A stretch of 64,000 bases of DNA from Escarpia spicata (Eukaryota > Annelida > Polychaeta > Sabellida > Siboglinidae). A program made the translations under genes and the position numbers. Positions 1-11,257 of the stretch are shown here, piece by piece. The stretch's first letter is position 1, and each line of letters starts with the position of its first letter. The notes below the pieces were generated by a model that had not been told where the DNA came from, ran no database searches, and saw only the letters and a program-made list of their open reading frames with translations. The DNA is taken from the NCBI GenBank assembly GCA_963995525.1, contig OZ023205.1:64441556-64505555 (forward strand), in the 5' to 3' direction.

Positions 1-405
1 ACTTCCATTCTAAAGAATTACACCACAATAACTAACTTGGGATTAGAAAGAAACATTCGACTAAGCTTTTCATAAGCCTCGTTTGAAAGTAGAATACCCT
101 GTGTTACAAATAGATGGGCATACATTGAATGTATCACATATTTCAATTGTTTAGGCATCACAATAAATAACCATTTAAACTGTCAGAAAAACAAAATAGC
201 AAATAAAATATATAAAACAATAGGCATGTTAAATAAACTTAAATACGTTTTACCACTTAATACATTATATTTTATGTACAATGCTCTAATTCTCCATCAT
301 ATTAATTATGACTTACTTTTATGGGGTCTTCAAGCACATCGAATTTTCAAATTACAGAAAAAGAGCAATACGAATAAAATCCTTTTAAAAATATAATGCT
401 CATAC
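1..405 (+). mobile_element. LINE fragment A, copy 1 (RT thumb region)
   Basis: Translated in pieces, this stretch reads as the part of a non-LTR reverse transcriptase after the catalytic palm: a LGITINNHLNC-type 'template grip' motif, then KIANKIYKTIGMLNKLK and a YNALILHHINYDLLLWG motif typical of the thumb. It matches 8085-8405 closely, including a shared internal deletion just upstream of ITINNHL. No open frame survives. Non-LTR origin is fairly sure; the clade is not assigned. The element enters from outside the window. Confidence 0.7.
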
Positions 406-1410
406 AAGTCATATTTTTTAAAGACTCCAATTTCTATAGTTGGATGATATTTATAAAATGCAACAATAATTTGTTTTATTTATGTCATTTAAATAAAAAT
501 ATTTTACCCTACTAATTCAATGTTTTTCCACATACACAAATATATGATATTCATCAGCACTGCACACTTTAAAGAAATAATATGTTTATGTCCAGATTCA
601 AAAATTTATTTGCCGAAAAATGCATTAGACACAACATAATAGATACAGATAACAAAACAACAGGTATTATTAATAATAAGATTTGCACCCACAGTCTATA
701 TGGTTTTTCTACATACGTTTTATTTTAAATTATGAATCCAGTTGTCGTATTCATAGTTGCTTTATTTGTAATTCGTAATACGTATTGGAATGTACACCTA
801 AGTATTCATATGTAAGTCAATGTGTACACGAGTACATATAATCAGTCCTTGTATTATGCATGTATGCTGATACATTGATATGGCTAAGCTCTGTTTTGGA
901 GACAATCTCTTTGCGTGTTACCCTATCTTAATGTAATCTCATTCCATATGCCACAAGGAATGTATTACTCAAATGACTTACCTATATAAAAGGATACTCT
1001 TAATCAAAGGCAATTAATCAAAGCCCGTGTCCTTTGTGAGCGTCCTTGAGATAGGGCAGAACTTATTGACCTAAACTATGACCCACAATAACTTTTGCAA
1101 TGCAGTCGACACGCGATACCGACAGATAAACAGACGGACAGTTGATTACAGTTCACGTACGAACACTACAGGGTAAGTAACGGTGTTTTGTTGTGCAAAA
1201 GAAGACCGCGGGACTGTGCATTCCTTCACAGAGCTGCTGCAATATTAACTGTTCAGCCCGTCTAATGCTATATCTCAAACACACCTTGTGAGCATTAAGG
1301 CAGCTGCTACAATGATTCGACATTTTATTTTGTTTTATTTAACCACGATGTAATTAATTTACTAAACATTTTGAAATGTGTTGTTTGTGTGAACTACAAA
1401 ATGCGCATGA
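406..1410. other. AT-rich interval without recognised gene
   Basis: No open frame of note, no recognisable repeat and no RNA gene seen in this stretch. It is AT-rich and probably ordinary intergenic or old repeat DNA. Confidence 0.5.
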
Positions 1411-1414
1411 GAAA

Positions 1415-1720
1415 ATCACAACAACGACGACAACGGCAACAACAACAACAACATCATCAACGAAGTAAAACCGACGATGACGATCACAACAACAACAACA
1501 ACAACAACAAAACAACAATGACTACTACAAAAATAGCAACATCATCAACAAAAACAACTACGACAACAACAACAAACTCATCATCATCAACGACAACAAC
1601 GACGATGAAGACCACAACAACAAAACAACAACAACGACGACGACAACGACTACCACTACTACTATTACTAATGATAATAATAATAATAATAACAATAGCA
1701 CTATTACCACTACAAAAACA
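1415..1720. repeat. CAA/ACG/ATA trinucleotide low-complexity tract
   Basis: A run of imperfect trinucleotides dominated by CAA, then ATC/ACG, ending in ATA repeats. It creates an artificial open frame of Gln, Thr, Asn and Ile runs on the plus strand that should not be taken as a gene. Confidence 0.9.
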
Positions 1721-1764
1721 ACCTGATTTAATACAGTTTAGAACAATTATGACAATGTATTAGT

Positions 1765-2890
1765 ATTCATGGCACGTGCTGTCCGTTTAGACACAGAGAG
1801 GAAGGAAGCTCATAGAGACCAAACGTCGTCCATCAGTACACGGTTATCTTTAGCAGTCCCAAGCAAATAAATGTGTTTTACAACAAACGCGTGAAACATT
1901 ACAAACACATTTTTTTTATGTATATATTAAATTATGCGCTATTCAACCGTTTCATTATGTTAAAACGGCAACCATAATTTAAATGTGTTTGCTATATAAT
2001 GTGTGAAAACAAGCGCATAGCGACTCGTGTGAGAATATTATTTTGAAATCCATAAGGAATCGGATTTTTCACAGCACATGCGCAAATCACTCATCAGTCT
2101 ATTTCAGTGTCACAGATATAGGTTTGTTATTGCACTTTTTCTCGGTGTATTTGCTGGTTAACATACATTACTGTTATGAAAGCTACTTAAAAATTGGTCG
2201 TTGGTGCCACTGTGGAATTCTTTTGGTCTTGTCCTGAAGTCTACCATAGGAGACACGTTCTCATGAATCGATTGCGTTGTCTAAACCTCACGACGGTGTT
2301 TAAAGGCAACGTAGTTATTTCAACAGTTGGTGACATGCAGTTGGTATATTGTCAGATAAAATGTAAACATGTGGTTACCGTAAAATTCATCTTATGATTA
2401 TATTACATGTCTGCTACACGGAGTACTGCATGTCAAATAATGCAACTAAACAACAACCAGTTGAAGAATTATATCGACAATTAACGCAACCATCTTATGA
2501 AATGTAATTTCATTGCGGAGAGAAAAAAGCAAACAGAAAGCTTCATCATAGCAATAGTTTCCGCAAATCATTACGGTATTTGTTTTTTGTGAGTCGATCG
2601 GTCGATCAGCCACTCGGTACAACGGTGACATAACCTTCTCTCTGTCAGCATGTCATGTGAAATAAGAACACAAATATAACCATGTATTGGTAAGACATTG
2701 TATTTCAAGAAAACGCAAAACAACGAACTGCTCGAATTAAAAACGACGAATTCCTATCGGACAACTTAAATCAGAATAGCGATCGTATTGTTATGATGTA
2801 TGATATGGCATGCATGCAATGTTCGTTACCAAGTATAGTTATTGTTAGGATGTCTAAGCTCATTCTTGCCTTATGAGACTGCGTTCACAA
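1765..2890. other. Interval without recognised gene
   Basis: Only short open frames with no recognisable domain on either strand. Its right end is immediately 3' of the minus-strand galaxin-like gene; I saw no convincing AATAAA-type signal there. Confidence 0.4.
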
Positions 2891-2900
2891 TTAACAGTCA

Positions 2901-3538
2901 CTAGCATCTACGTCCGAAAAATACGCGGCCTTTGCAGCATACAGAAACCATACTATTGTAGGTCGCCGTGCCACAGCATGCGTTGTTATAGCCCTTTTGT
3001 TGACGCCTTCCAGCGCAGCAGAAGTCAGTACGACTATTGTAGGGCATCGCGCGACAGCATGCGTTGTTATTGCCCTTGTTTTGACGCCTTCCAGCGCAGC
3101 AGATGACAAAACGACTATTGTAGGCCGTCGTGCCACAGCATGCGTTGTTATTGCCCTTGTTTTGACGCCTTCCATCGCAGCAGATGTGAACACGACTATT
3201 GTAGGCCGTCGTGCCACAGCATGCGTTGTTATTGGACTTGTATTGACGCCTTCCAGCACAGCAGAGTTCAAAATTAGTATTGTAGGGAATCATGCCACAG
3301 CATGCGTTGTATTTACCTGTGATCAGACGCCTTCCAGCGCAGCAGATGTCAAAAAGACTATTGTAGGGCGTCGCGCCACAGCATGCGTTGTTATTGCCCT
3401 TGTTTTGAGGCCTTCCAGCGCAGCAGATGTGAAAACGATTATTGTAGGCCGTCGTGCCACAGCATGCGTTGTTGTTGCCCCTAACTTGAATCCTTCCGGC
3501 GCAGCAGATGCCGACAAGTGGATTGTAGTTGCCACAGC
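2901..3538 (-). CDS. Galaxin-like di-cysteine repeat protein, terminal exon
   Basis: On the minus strand this exon encodes about 212 residues made of seven 27-residue repeats plus a shorter first one. Each repeat follows NACCGTTAYNSRF-x-ICCAGRRQNKG, so Cys-Cys pairs alternate as ACCG...YN and ICCAGR. That pattern is the hallmark of galaxin and galaxin-like proteins, first known from coral skeleton matrix and found in other invertebrates as secreted, disulfide-rich matrix or adhesive proteins. The exon starts after a good acceptor (pyrimidine-rich, TTTTAG) at 3539-3540 with a codon split 1|2. The upstream exon at 4165-4247 ends after one base (G), so the join reads Gly-Cys-Gly-Asn-Tyr-Asn-Pro, a proper galaxin repeat start. 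The stop is TAG at 2901-2903, right after a final Cys. Seen: repeats, frame, splice phase. Known: family pattern. Inferred: secretion and a matrix role. An alternative 3' donor inside the last repeat cannot be excluded. Confidence 0.75.
2958..3524 (-). repeat. Seven tandem 81-bp units (27 codons)
   Basis: Seven consecutive 81-bp units, each containing the palindromic-looking core GCCACAGCATGCGTTGTTAT on the plus strand. The period is an exact multiple of three, so frame is kept across all units, and no unit carries an indel. Substitutions are spread over the units while Cys, Gly and Tyr codons of the minus frame are kept, which supports coding on the minus strand. The plus strand is also open by symmetry of the repeat, giving a spurious 181-residue frame. 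Confidence 0.95.
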
Positions 3539-3588
3539 CTAAAACATGTAGAAATGACAGCATAACGTATATTTTTTAATATAGTGTA

Positions 3589-3878
3589 ATGAGAGTACAT
3601 CATGCCGACTAATGAGATGGAACCCGTGTGCGAATCATATGCTGATGTGTCGAACTTTGGGCAAGTTCGTACCATCTACGTTACTCTGGTTCACTCAGCA
3701 CAGTAGATACTAATTTTGGGTACAAATAATGTTCCCGTATTACCTGCAACGTTGACGAATGCTTCCATATTAGTAGAGAACGTGTTCAATTTAAACTGTC
3801 TACCAGGGAGAACATTTTAAAGCGGTTTGAGTAGTCCAAAGGACTACACACTGCGCTACGTAAGAACGTACATTTTAG
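3589..3878 (+). mobile_element. tRNA-derived SINE, copy 1 (degenerate), inside the galaxin-like intron
   Basis: It aligns along its whole length with the better preserved SINE at 18,955-19,280: a tRNA-like head ending in TGTCGAACTTTGGGCAAGTT, a central part with GGTTCACTCAG, and a tail AGCGGTTTGAGTAGTC...CTGCGCTACGTAAGAAC. It lies entirely within the intron 3539-4164 of the minus-strand galaxin-like gene, in opposite orientation to the gene. Confidence 0.75.
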
Positions 3879-4164
3879 TGACACCAGAGTGACGTCATTT
3901 GACGTGTTAGTTACACCGGCGTACCAAATGGAAGTCGACATTTTTATATAATGCCGAACTGCTTTGTAGCTGAAGGAACTAAATATGACAAGCAACTAGG
4001 CAAGCAATATGCACACTGTTAGTTATTGATTTACTATGATTTAATCAACTATTATTTTAACGGACGACATAATATAAGTTTAAGTGGGCGATTATTTAGA
4101 ACATCAAAATGCATGTAAGAATCTGAAATAGCATATCACTTCATGGTTTAATGAAGAAGCTTAC

Positions 4165-4247
4165 CATATGGTCCAGCCTGGCTTTCGTCGACAAAGAAGG
4201 AGGCGAGAACGAGGCTGATGAGCAGCACAGACACCAGTTGACGCCGC
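4165..4247 (-). CDS. Signal-peptide exon of the galaxin-like gene
   Basis: An 83-nt minus-strand exon: one base, 27 codons, one base. It reads RRQLVSVLLISLVLASFF then VDESQAGPY. This is a textbook secretion signal: two basic residues, a 12-14 residue hydrophobic core and a likely cleavage after the Ala of SQA. The acceptor is ACTAG at 4248-4252 and the donor is CATATG|GTAAGC with GT at 4164-4163. The donor phase matches the galaxin exon acceptor exactly (Gly codon G|GC). The start codon must come from an exon further upstream on the minus strand contributing two bases to the first codon, for example AT|G or ATGAA|G; I did not find it. A related exon lies at 40,671-40,833. Seen: sequence and splice sites. 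Inferred: the intron, since no transcript was available. Confidence 0.7.
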
Positions 4248-4249
4248 CT

Positions 4250-5429
4250 AGTAACATATTTAATGACATTAATGGCATAAAATTGTGTCGGATTTCTCTA
4301 CAAACATTACAACGAATTTTGAACGGTCATGCAAAGTTCATATTCGAAGGACAAACAAATTGTTGCACTTGCTGTAAGTGCCCTGTGGATTCCATTACTG
4401 ATCACTCGAAACGAACACCTTGTCTACATCGACAGTCAAATTAGGAATGCTGGCTAAGAAAGAATTTTGTATTATAACAACCCAAAGTATGCATTACGCT
4501 CTCGGCCGATATTACCATTCAACACAACAATTCATATCGAATATCCCACATGAGCAAGGTAAACATAAATACTAAATTGTATATACTATTTATAGTTGAA
4601 ATTTAATTTCTCATCTGAAATTTATTGCATTGAATGGAATCGGTGTAGATTGTTTTTCTAAATGACAAACACCAGTAGCATATCATTACTGCAACTTTTA
4701 TAATTACGTGCTTGTCACGTTTGAAAACGTGAACTCAAATGTGTAGTTATTCTGTCACTGTTAGTTTCTATAAATCTTTCCGATTAGGTTGAGCCTATAT
4801 TTATGTGCTACAAACATGGAAAGAAGGAGGATTGTTGTTTGTCACGAACACACCCTAGACAATCGCACGCAATCTATTTTAGTGCCACTTACTTGTTCTA
4901 TGTCATTTAGATAAAGACAGAAAACAGTATATTAATCAATAACATAATGTGTTGCAAAGCTTTTAATTCTGGCATTACTAATAACGATGATGATGATGAT
5001 AACGACGACGACGACTACGATCAGGACGATTATGATAATACCAACATCAATTCTATTCTACTCTTGCCAATGACATATGGGATTAAGCCTGGCTCCTCGA
5101 TTACTGAATATGATTTTAACATTCGTTTCGTCGCTTTTGTCCGCTCTCGCTCACGATTTGCCCAACCTTACAAATTCACCTAATCTATTTTCACACACTA
5201 TCCATGTATAAACAGTTATACACACAATGTTCTTCGTAATATAGCAATTAAGACAATACTGCCATATATCAACTGCAATAGCAATAACACCCGCTTTTAT
5301 TCTACTTACATCGTTGTAGTTGTTTTCTTCTTCGGAACTATGACGGACGATGCGGTTTGTAGACTGCAAGCCGACCACTGCCTTTTCAACGGAGTCCAGG
5401 CAGTCTTTATAGCGGAAGGCATGTCACGC
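4250..5429. other. Interval upstream of the galaxin-like gene
   Basis: Should contain the first exon and promoter of the minus-strand galaxin-like gene, but I could not identify either. A GAT/GAC low-complexity run lies near 4985-5040. No other gene seen. Confidence 0.4.
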
Positions 5430-6455
5430 AAGGACAAGGATAACAACATAACATTAATAGAATGGACCTATCGCTTTCCGACATGTCAGAGTAATTACTC
5501 CATAAATAACTTGACTACACAAAAGACGTCAACAAATTACTACGCGGGCTCCTTGACGATCTCTCACACCTACACCAGTCATGAGTTCGGGTGAAACAGT
5601 ATGGGGCGGAATGAACCGGGTCATTGTTACCTACTACAAAACAAGACGGGCAAAACACATACTCATTTGACACACTGCTTCGATTCGACCCATTCCTCGG
5701 TATGAACAGCGTACATGCACCTCTACAACAAATGCGACTAATAACTAATTGTAGATTGGTGATAGTGTTGCTCCGCTGTTGCATGATCTGCACTGGCTAT
5801 CAGTTGTTCACAGAATCGAGTTCAAAATATTGGTGTTTACCTACAAGGCAATGCATGAAAATGCGCCCATCTATTTGCCTCATCTCGTGTGTCCTTACAG
5901 ACCCGCTAGATCACTGCGGTCTGTTGACAACATGTTGTCCGTAATGCGTACTCGTGTCAAAGCGGGTGACAGTTTGTTCGGGGTGGCCGCTGTAACTCTT
6001 TGGAACACTCTACATAATTATATTAAATATTCGGACACTCTTGGCAGTTTTAAATGTCAACTAAACCACATTTATTTAGAGTATCATTCTAGACGAACGC
6101 TAATAGCTTGTTTGTGACTGCCCTCAGCGATCCAGTGGACTTATTTATATTATACATATTTTAGAACTATTTATTTATTTGATTTTATACTGCTATATTT
6201 TAGTGATTAACTGATGCAATGTAATTTATTAATTATATTACATTGTGCTGTGTTTATTTTATCTAAACATCTTACTACCATATTCCAAATATTTGGTAGC
6301 CTTTAATTGATTTATGTATTAATATATTTATTACTATGGCACAATTTTTACTTTAAATGACTGTGTTAATATTAATATTTTAGTTTAATTATCATAACGC
6401 ATGATGTATTGTAAAGCACCACGAACAAATTACATATACTATTATTATTTGACTA
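5430..6455 (+). pseudogene. L2/CR1-superfamily LINE, degenerate RT C-terminus and 3' end
   Basis: Remnants of a non-LTR polymerase C-terminus: near 5645 a TLLRFDP stretch, then from 5779 a good frame reading HDLHWLSVVHRIEFKILVFT, followed by ARSLRSVDN, VKAGDSLFGVAAVTLWNTL and SFKCQLNHIYLE. This LHWLP...RSLRS...WN.LP...FK..L order is the standard ending of L2/CR1-like ORF2 proteins. It stops at 6117 and is followed by an AT-rich 3' untranslated stretch and a TGTAAAGCACCACGAAC tail near 6410. The upstream RT part is riddled with deletions. The stretch from 5889 on is nearly identical to 8407 onward. Confidence 0.75.
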
Positions 6456-6918
6456 CGGGAACGCGCTACTGGCTTGACTACAGTTCGAGTTATTGAGATT
6501 GATTGGTTGATTATTATATGTTCGCTTGTATAACGCCGACGTGTTTTAACCAATATTCCAAGGGCAGATTTTAAGACAGCCATAGCATTTTCCACTGCAT
6601 GAAGTGTTATTCTACAACGATTATTAAATTGTTGTTTTATAATTTTCAATGGATGTCTATTGCGTGATGTTAGTCAAGCCGACATGCTTATTTGTGTGGT
6701 TTTTCTGACAATGGGTTATTTGTTACTGTAGTATTTTGGAGTTGGGTATTTTATGTCATGTTTTACACGGTTGAGTCCTTTATCTCGTGTTTTGTTTAAG
6801 ACGACACGGCGTGTTATCTTTGATGGAAGGGAACGAATATGAAGTATCATAACCGTGATAAATATTAATAAGTCAATTGATTAATTTATATGAACTAGAG
6901 AAAACCAGGCAACCAGGC
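6456..6918 (+). repeat. RT-derived composite unit ending in CAGGCAACC, copy 1
   Basis: Begins with a second RT scrap (DYGNALLA then LQFELL) that in the polymerase belongs upstream of the LHWLS segment, then about 430 bp of non-coding sequence ending GAAAACCAGGCAACC next to a (GA)n array. Copies: 8989-9440 (+), 46,619-47,100 (-), 48,003-48,440 (-), 49,087-49,295 (-), 61,694-62,020 (-). Every copy abuts a CT/GA run at the same point. Confidence 0.8.
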
Positions 6919-7245
<327 letters not shown>

Positions 7246-7257
7246 AGTGGTCGTATT

Positions 7258-7314
7258 AACATATATATATATAATAATAATAATAATATTATTATATATA
7301 TATATATATACATA
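7258..7314. repeat. AT/ATA simple repeat
   Basis: Alternating (AT)n, (ATA)n and (TAT)n directly after the GA array. Together they form one long simple-sequence block. Confidence 0.95.
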
Positions 7315-7519
7315 TAATGATCCCATCTAAATTTGGGACGTAAAAGAACCACTGTGAACGACAAACACCTGACACTGACCATCCTCAGCACCTTGACAGT
7401 GACCATCCTCAGTGCCAGCTCAGAAATACAGAGCTTTATCATAAACTTAAAACTGACTTGCGCATTTACAATTAAATACTTAAAAGTAATATTATATTAG
7501 CTAAGCAAATGCATTAACG

Positions 7520-8405
7520 ATCCAGTTTGGAAAAGCATAAGGATGATGTTAAAGCGACGTTTGGTTTCATTAAAGAAATTATTAGAAAACCAACAAAAGA
7601 CAGAACAATTTCCAGATTTGTTCAAAGTCGATGGGGAAATGATTAGCGTAAAATGCATTATTGTAAACAGATTTAACCCGTTTCTTATTAATGCTGATCC
7701 TACTTTAGCCTCTAAAATAACTACAACTGCAAATCAATCATAAAACGATTACCTAAAAATCGATTTTTTCACACCTTCAGATATAACCCAATTGACAAGA
7801 AAACTACTATTAATATAATTGACCGTTTACTTGCAAAATCAAGTATTGGAAAAAACGGTATATCAGCACAATTACAAAAATTGATAAAAAAATTATATCA
7901 GCAATGCAGTCACTCTAATTATTAGTCAATCAATAAGAACTGGTATATTTTAAGACAAATTAAAATTTGCAAAAGTCATACCCCTTTTCCAAAAAGGTGA
8001 TGTTTCTTACTTTAATAATTATCGTCTATCCTGCCAGTGATTAAAAAAAAAAATTAAAGGTCGTTTTTTATCAAATCCACGATTACTTCCATTCTAAAGA
8101 ATTATACTACAATAACTAATATGGGTTTATAAAGAAACATTCCACTGAGCTTTTCATCAGCCTCAAAAGAAAGTAGAATACCCTGTGTTACAAGTGTATG
8201 GGGCATACATTGAATGTATACAAGATTTCAATTTTTTAGGCATCACAATAAATAACCATTTAAACTGTCATACAAACAAAATAGCAAATAAAAAATATAA
8301 AACAATAGGCATGTTAAATATACTTAAACACGTTTTACCACTTAATACATGGTATACTATGTACAAAGCTCTTATTCTCACTCAAATAAATTTTGACTTA
8401 CTTTT
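7520..8405 (+). pseudogene. LINE fragment A, copy 2 (linker, RT fingers and thumb)
   Basis: A decayed non-LTR polymerase. From 7543 a frame reads KKLLENQQKTEQFPDLFKVD...IVNRFNPFLINADPTLASKI, the linker that precedes RT in many Jockey/CR1-like ORF2 proteins; then, with frameshifts, SSIGKNGISAQL (RT fingers) and a SYFNNYR-like motif. After an internal deletion it resumes at 8185 as DFNFLGITINNHLNC...YKALILTQINFDLLL. It is cut at 8406, where the 8407-9440 unit begins. The part 8085-8405 matches window start 1-405. Confidence 0.75.
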
Positions 8406-8406
8406 A

Positions 8407-9440
8407 TGTGTCCTTACATACCCGCTAGATCTCTGCGGTCTGTTGACAACAACATGTTGTCCGTAATGCATACTCGTGTCAAAGCGGGTGACAGTTTGTT
8501 CGGGGTGGCCGCTGCAACTCTTTGGAACACTCTACCTAATTACATTAAATATTCGGACACTCTTCGCAGTTTTAAATGTCAACTAAACCACATTTATTTA
8601 GAGTATCATTCTAGACGAACGCTAATAGCTTGTTTGTGACTGCCGTCAGCGATCCAGTGGACTTATTTATATTATAAATATTTTAGAATTATTTATTTAT
8701 TTGATTTTATACTGCTATATTTTAGTGATTAACTGATGCAATGTAATTTATTAATTATATTACATTGTGCTGTGTTTATTTTATCTAAACATCTTACTAC
8801 CATATTCAAAATATTTGGTAGCCTTTAATTTATTTATGTATTAATATATTTATTACTATGTCACAATTTTTACTTTAAATGACTGTGTTAGTACTAATAT
8901 TTTAGTTTAATTATCATAACGCATGATGTATTGTAAAGCACCACGAACAAATTACATATACTATTATTATTTGACTACGGGAACGCGCTACTGGCTTGAC
9001 TACAGTTCGAGTTATTTAGATTGATTGGTTGATTATTATATGTTCGCTTGTATAACGCCGACATGTTTTAGCCAATATTCCAAGGGCTGATTTTAAGACA
9101 GCCATAGCATTTTCCACTGCATGATGTGTTATTGTACAACGATTATTAAATTGTTGTTTTAGAATTTTCAATGGATGTCTATTGCGTGATGTTAGTCAAG
9201 CCGACATGCTTATTTGTGTGGTTTTTCTGACAATGGGTTATTTGTTATTGTAGTATTTTGGAGTTGGGTATTTTATGTCATGTTTTACACGGTTGAGTCC
9301 TTTATCTCGTGTTTTGTTTAAGACGACCCGGCGTGTTATCTTTGATGGAAGGGGACGAATATAAAGTACCATAACCGTGATAAATATTAATAAGTCAATT
9401 GATTAATTTATATGAACTGGAGAAAACCAGGCAACCAGTC
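8407..9440 (+). mobile_element. Second copy of the RT C-terminus plus composite unit
   Basis: About 1,030 bp nearly identical to 5889-6918: RT C-terminus (RSLRSVDN, VKAGDSLFGVAAATLWNTL, SFKCQLNHIYLE, stop at 8637), AT-rich 3' region, the displaced DYGNALLA scrap near 8990 and the GAAAACCAGGCAACC end. The GA array is reduced here to about five AG units. The left junction falls inside LINE fragment A; the right junction touches the CR1 5' end at 9455. Confidence 0.85.
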
Positions 9441-10171
9441 AGAGAGAGAGATTGCAGCGACACCTGTCCTAACGAGCCAGTCGATCAATGAGGCCGCCAT
9501 GTTTTCGGCCGTTACTTCACTGACCACCGCCGTAACTTTGAGAGCAGCACTAGCAGGGTAGGTTAGTTTATCATGTTTTCTCATTTTCATGTGATCGTAT
9601 TTACTTGTCACTTACGCTACACGTACACACCATTACAGCCATGGCGACTTTCTTGAATGTATCAGTGTTCTTTTTGCGGGTTGAGGTGATTGAGCAGGGA
9701 CCGACCTGTCTAGACCACAGCTTAGGATTTATTGGTTGTCCATTCTCCGTAGTGAATGAGGTGTGGCATTTAGAACTGACGCCATTGGTTTTGTTGATAT
9801 ATTTGTTGTTGAGTGCGTAAATTCATGGGTGATTCACATTGTATTATTGTCTTGTGCAGTCTTGTTATTTGATGTATTCTTTTGGACACATTCACGAAAA
9901 TATTACCTTACTAATTACGTTTTGTTCAATTTATATTACACTTATAAAAAATGAATATCACGTGTTAAAATTACACATTGTTACCGGGGAGGGGCTTTGA
10001 TAATTAATGTTATGGTATTCGTGATGATATTTAGTGTTATGAATTAATCATTCAGGGCGTATAAGCTGACTGCGAGGATATAGGCTTAGCTTTGACTTCG
10101 TATCTACACTTACACATAACGTCTATCGCAGTACTAAATGGCAGGAACGTGTTCTGTTTTGCCTCTTGCCT

Positions 10172-10822
10172 GATAGGAAAACTTCAATGTTGCAATTTAC
10201 AACAAACACCATTACACGAATGTCAGCAGGGGACTACCCAGAACTGTTGCCGTCATGTGCAGAAGCAGCAGGACTGTCCGTGAAACACTCGCTTGAGACA
10301 GTGACTCCAGTTGAATTCGACCTGGACTCGGCCAGTGAGTCACTGTCCGAGTCCAACTCGGATTTGAAGTTGGGCATCGTCGCGCCGAATGTATTCCACA
10401 GGAGGATAGCTGATGTGGCTTTGAAGTCAGACATGTAGCGTGAATGTAGCTAGATGGTGATGACAGCTGACACGGTGGATGACTTGATGCAGTTATGAAA
10501 CACAGTCTTGAACTCTTCACTTGTTTCATTGTGCTGTGATGCAGATAAGTTGAAAAACAAGTGAAAATATTGGTCGATAAGTATTATTCTTACCTTAGTA
10601 CTATTCATAAAGTAGCACTAGACATATACTAAGTAACGGTTGTGTTTAAAGTTAGTTAGTTAAAGTATTTTATAACATTTTCGTTTAGTGAGTGATAATA
10701 GGCAACTTAGCCTTCGAAAAGTTTGTAAATCAGATTTAGCAAACCTGAGTATGTCGTAGAATACATAGGAGAAAATGTAACACACACAAAACTACTTACG
10801 TAAGATAATATATGTGTAAGCT
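10172..10822. other. Extra ~650 bp present in only one of two CR1 5' copies
   Basis: In the inverted copy at about 59,190-59,215, sequence corresponding to TCTGTTTTGCC joins almost directly to that corresponding to ACCTGCTAGATA. Here the two are 650 bp apart. The extra sequence contains a 90-codon open frame (10,166-10,438) rich in Ser, Glu and Asp with no recognised domain. It may be an insertion here, a deletion in the other copy or a retained intron; no terminal repeats were evident. Confidence 0.5.
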
Positions 10823-11257
10823 TGAACCTGCTAGATATTTTAATTATGTACCATTGTTGTTAAAATAATGCAAGGGCGATAGTCGGGCGAACGCCAGTTT
10901 GTTTATGTGGCTAATATCCCACGTATTCGCTAGGGCGAGGTATAATCTTACTAAATAAGGCAGTCTAGCGTAACATAATTGATTGTATTTAAATTAGGTC
11001 ACTACAGGTAACGTTAGCGTTCGTGGTAGGATAAATACCCAGCTGTGTAATTATTTTTATGTTTGTAAAGACTAAGTTAGTTAAGTTATTAGATAAATAC
11101 TGATTTGGCGCCTTGCAAGCGGCAAATCAAGGCAAAGCGAGACTTGGTGTGTTATCACTGCCATAGCTACGTGGATTTAGCCTTGATCGGCTGTGGGAAG
11201 TCATGCGCAGAAACCAAGGAGGGGGGGTTCACCTTTCTGTTCGTGGGATGTTAGAAG

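Noticed and set aside
1371..1763. 130-codon Gln/Thr/Asn-rich frame
   Set aside because: Simple trinucleotide repetition read in frame, ending in Ile runs from ATA repeats.
2958..3524. Possible CRISPR-like array
   Set aside because: Unit is fully repeated with no unique spacers, and the genome is eukaryotic.
2997..3542. 181-codon plus-strand frame with TACVVIALVLTPSSAA repeats
   Set aside because: Antisense shadow of the galaxin-like repeats; the minus frame has conserved Cys pairs and phase-matched splice sites.
4151..4444. Plus-strand 97-codon frame beginning MKKLTIWSS
   Set aside because: Overlaps the minus-strand signal exon in antisense and has no domain.
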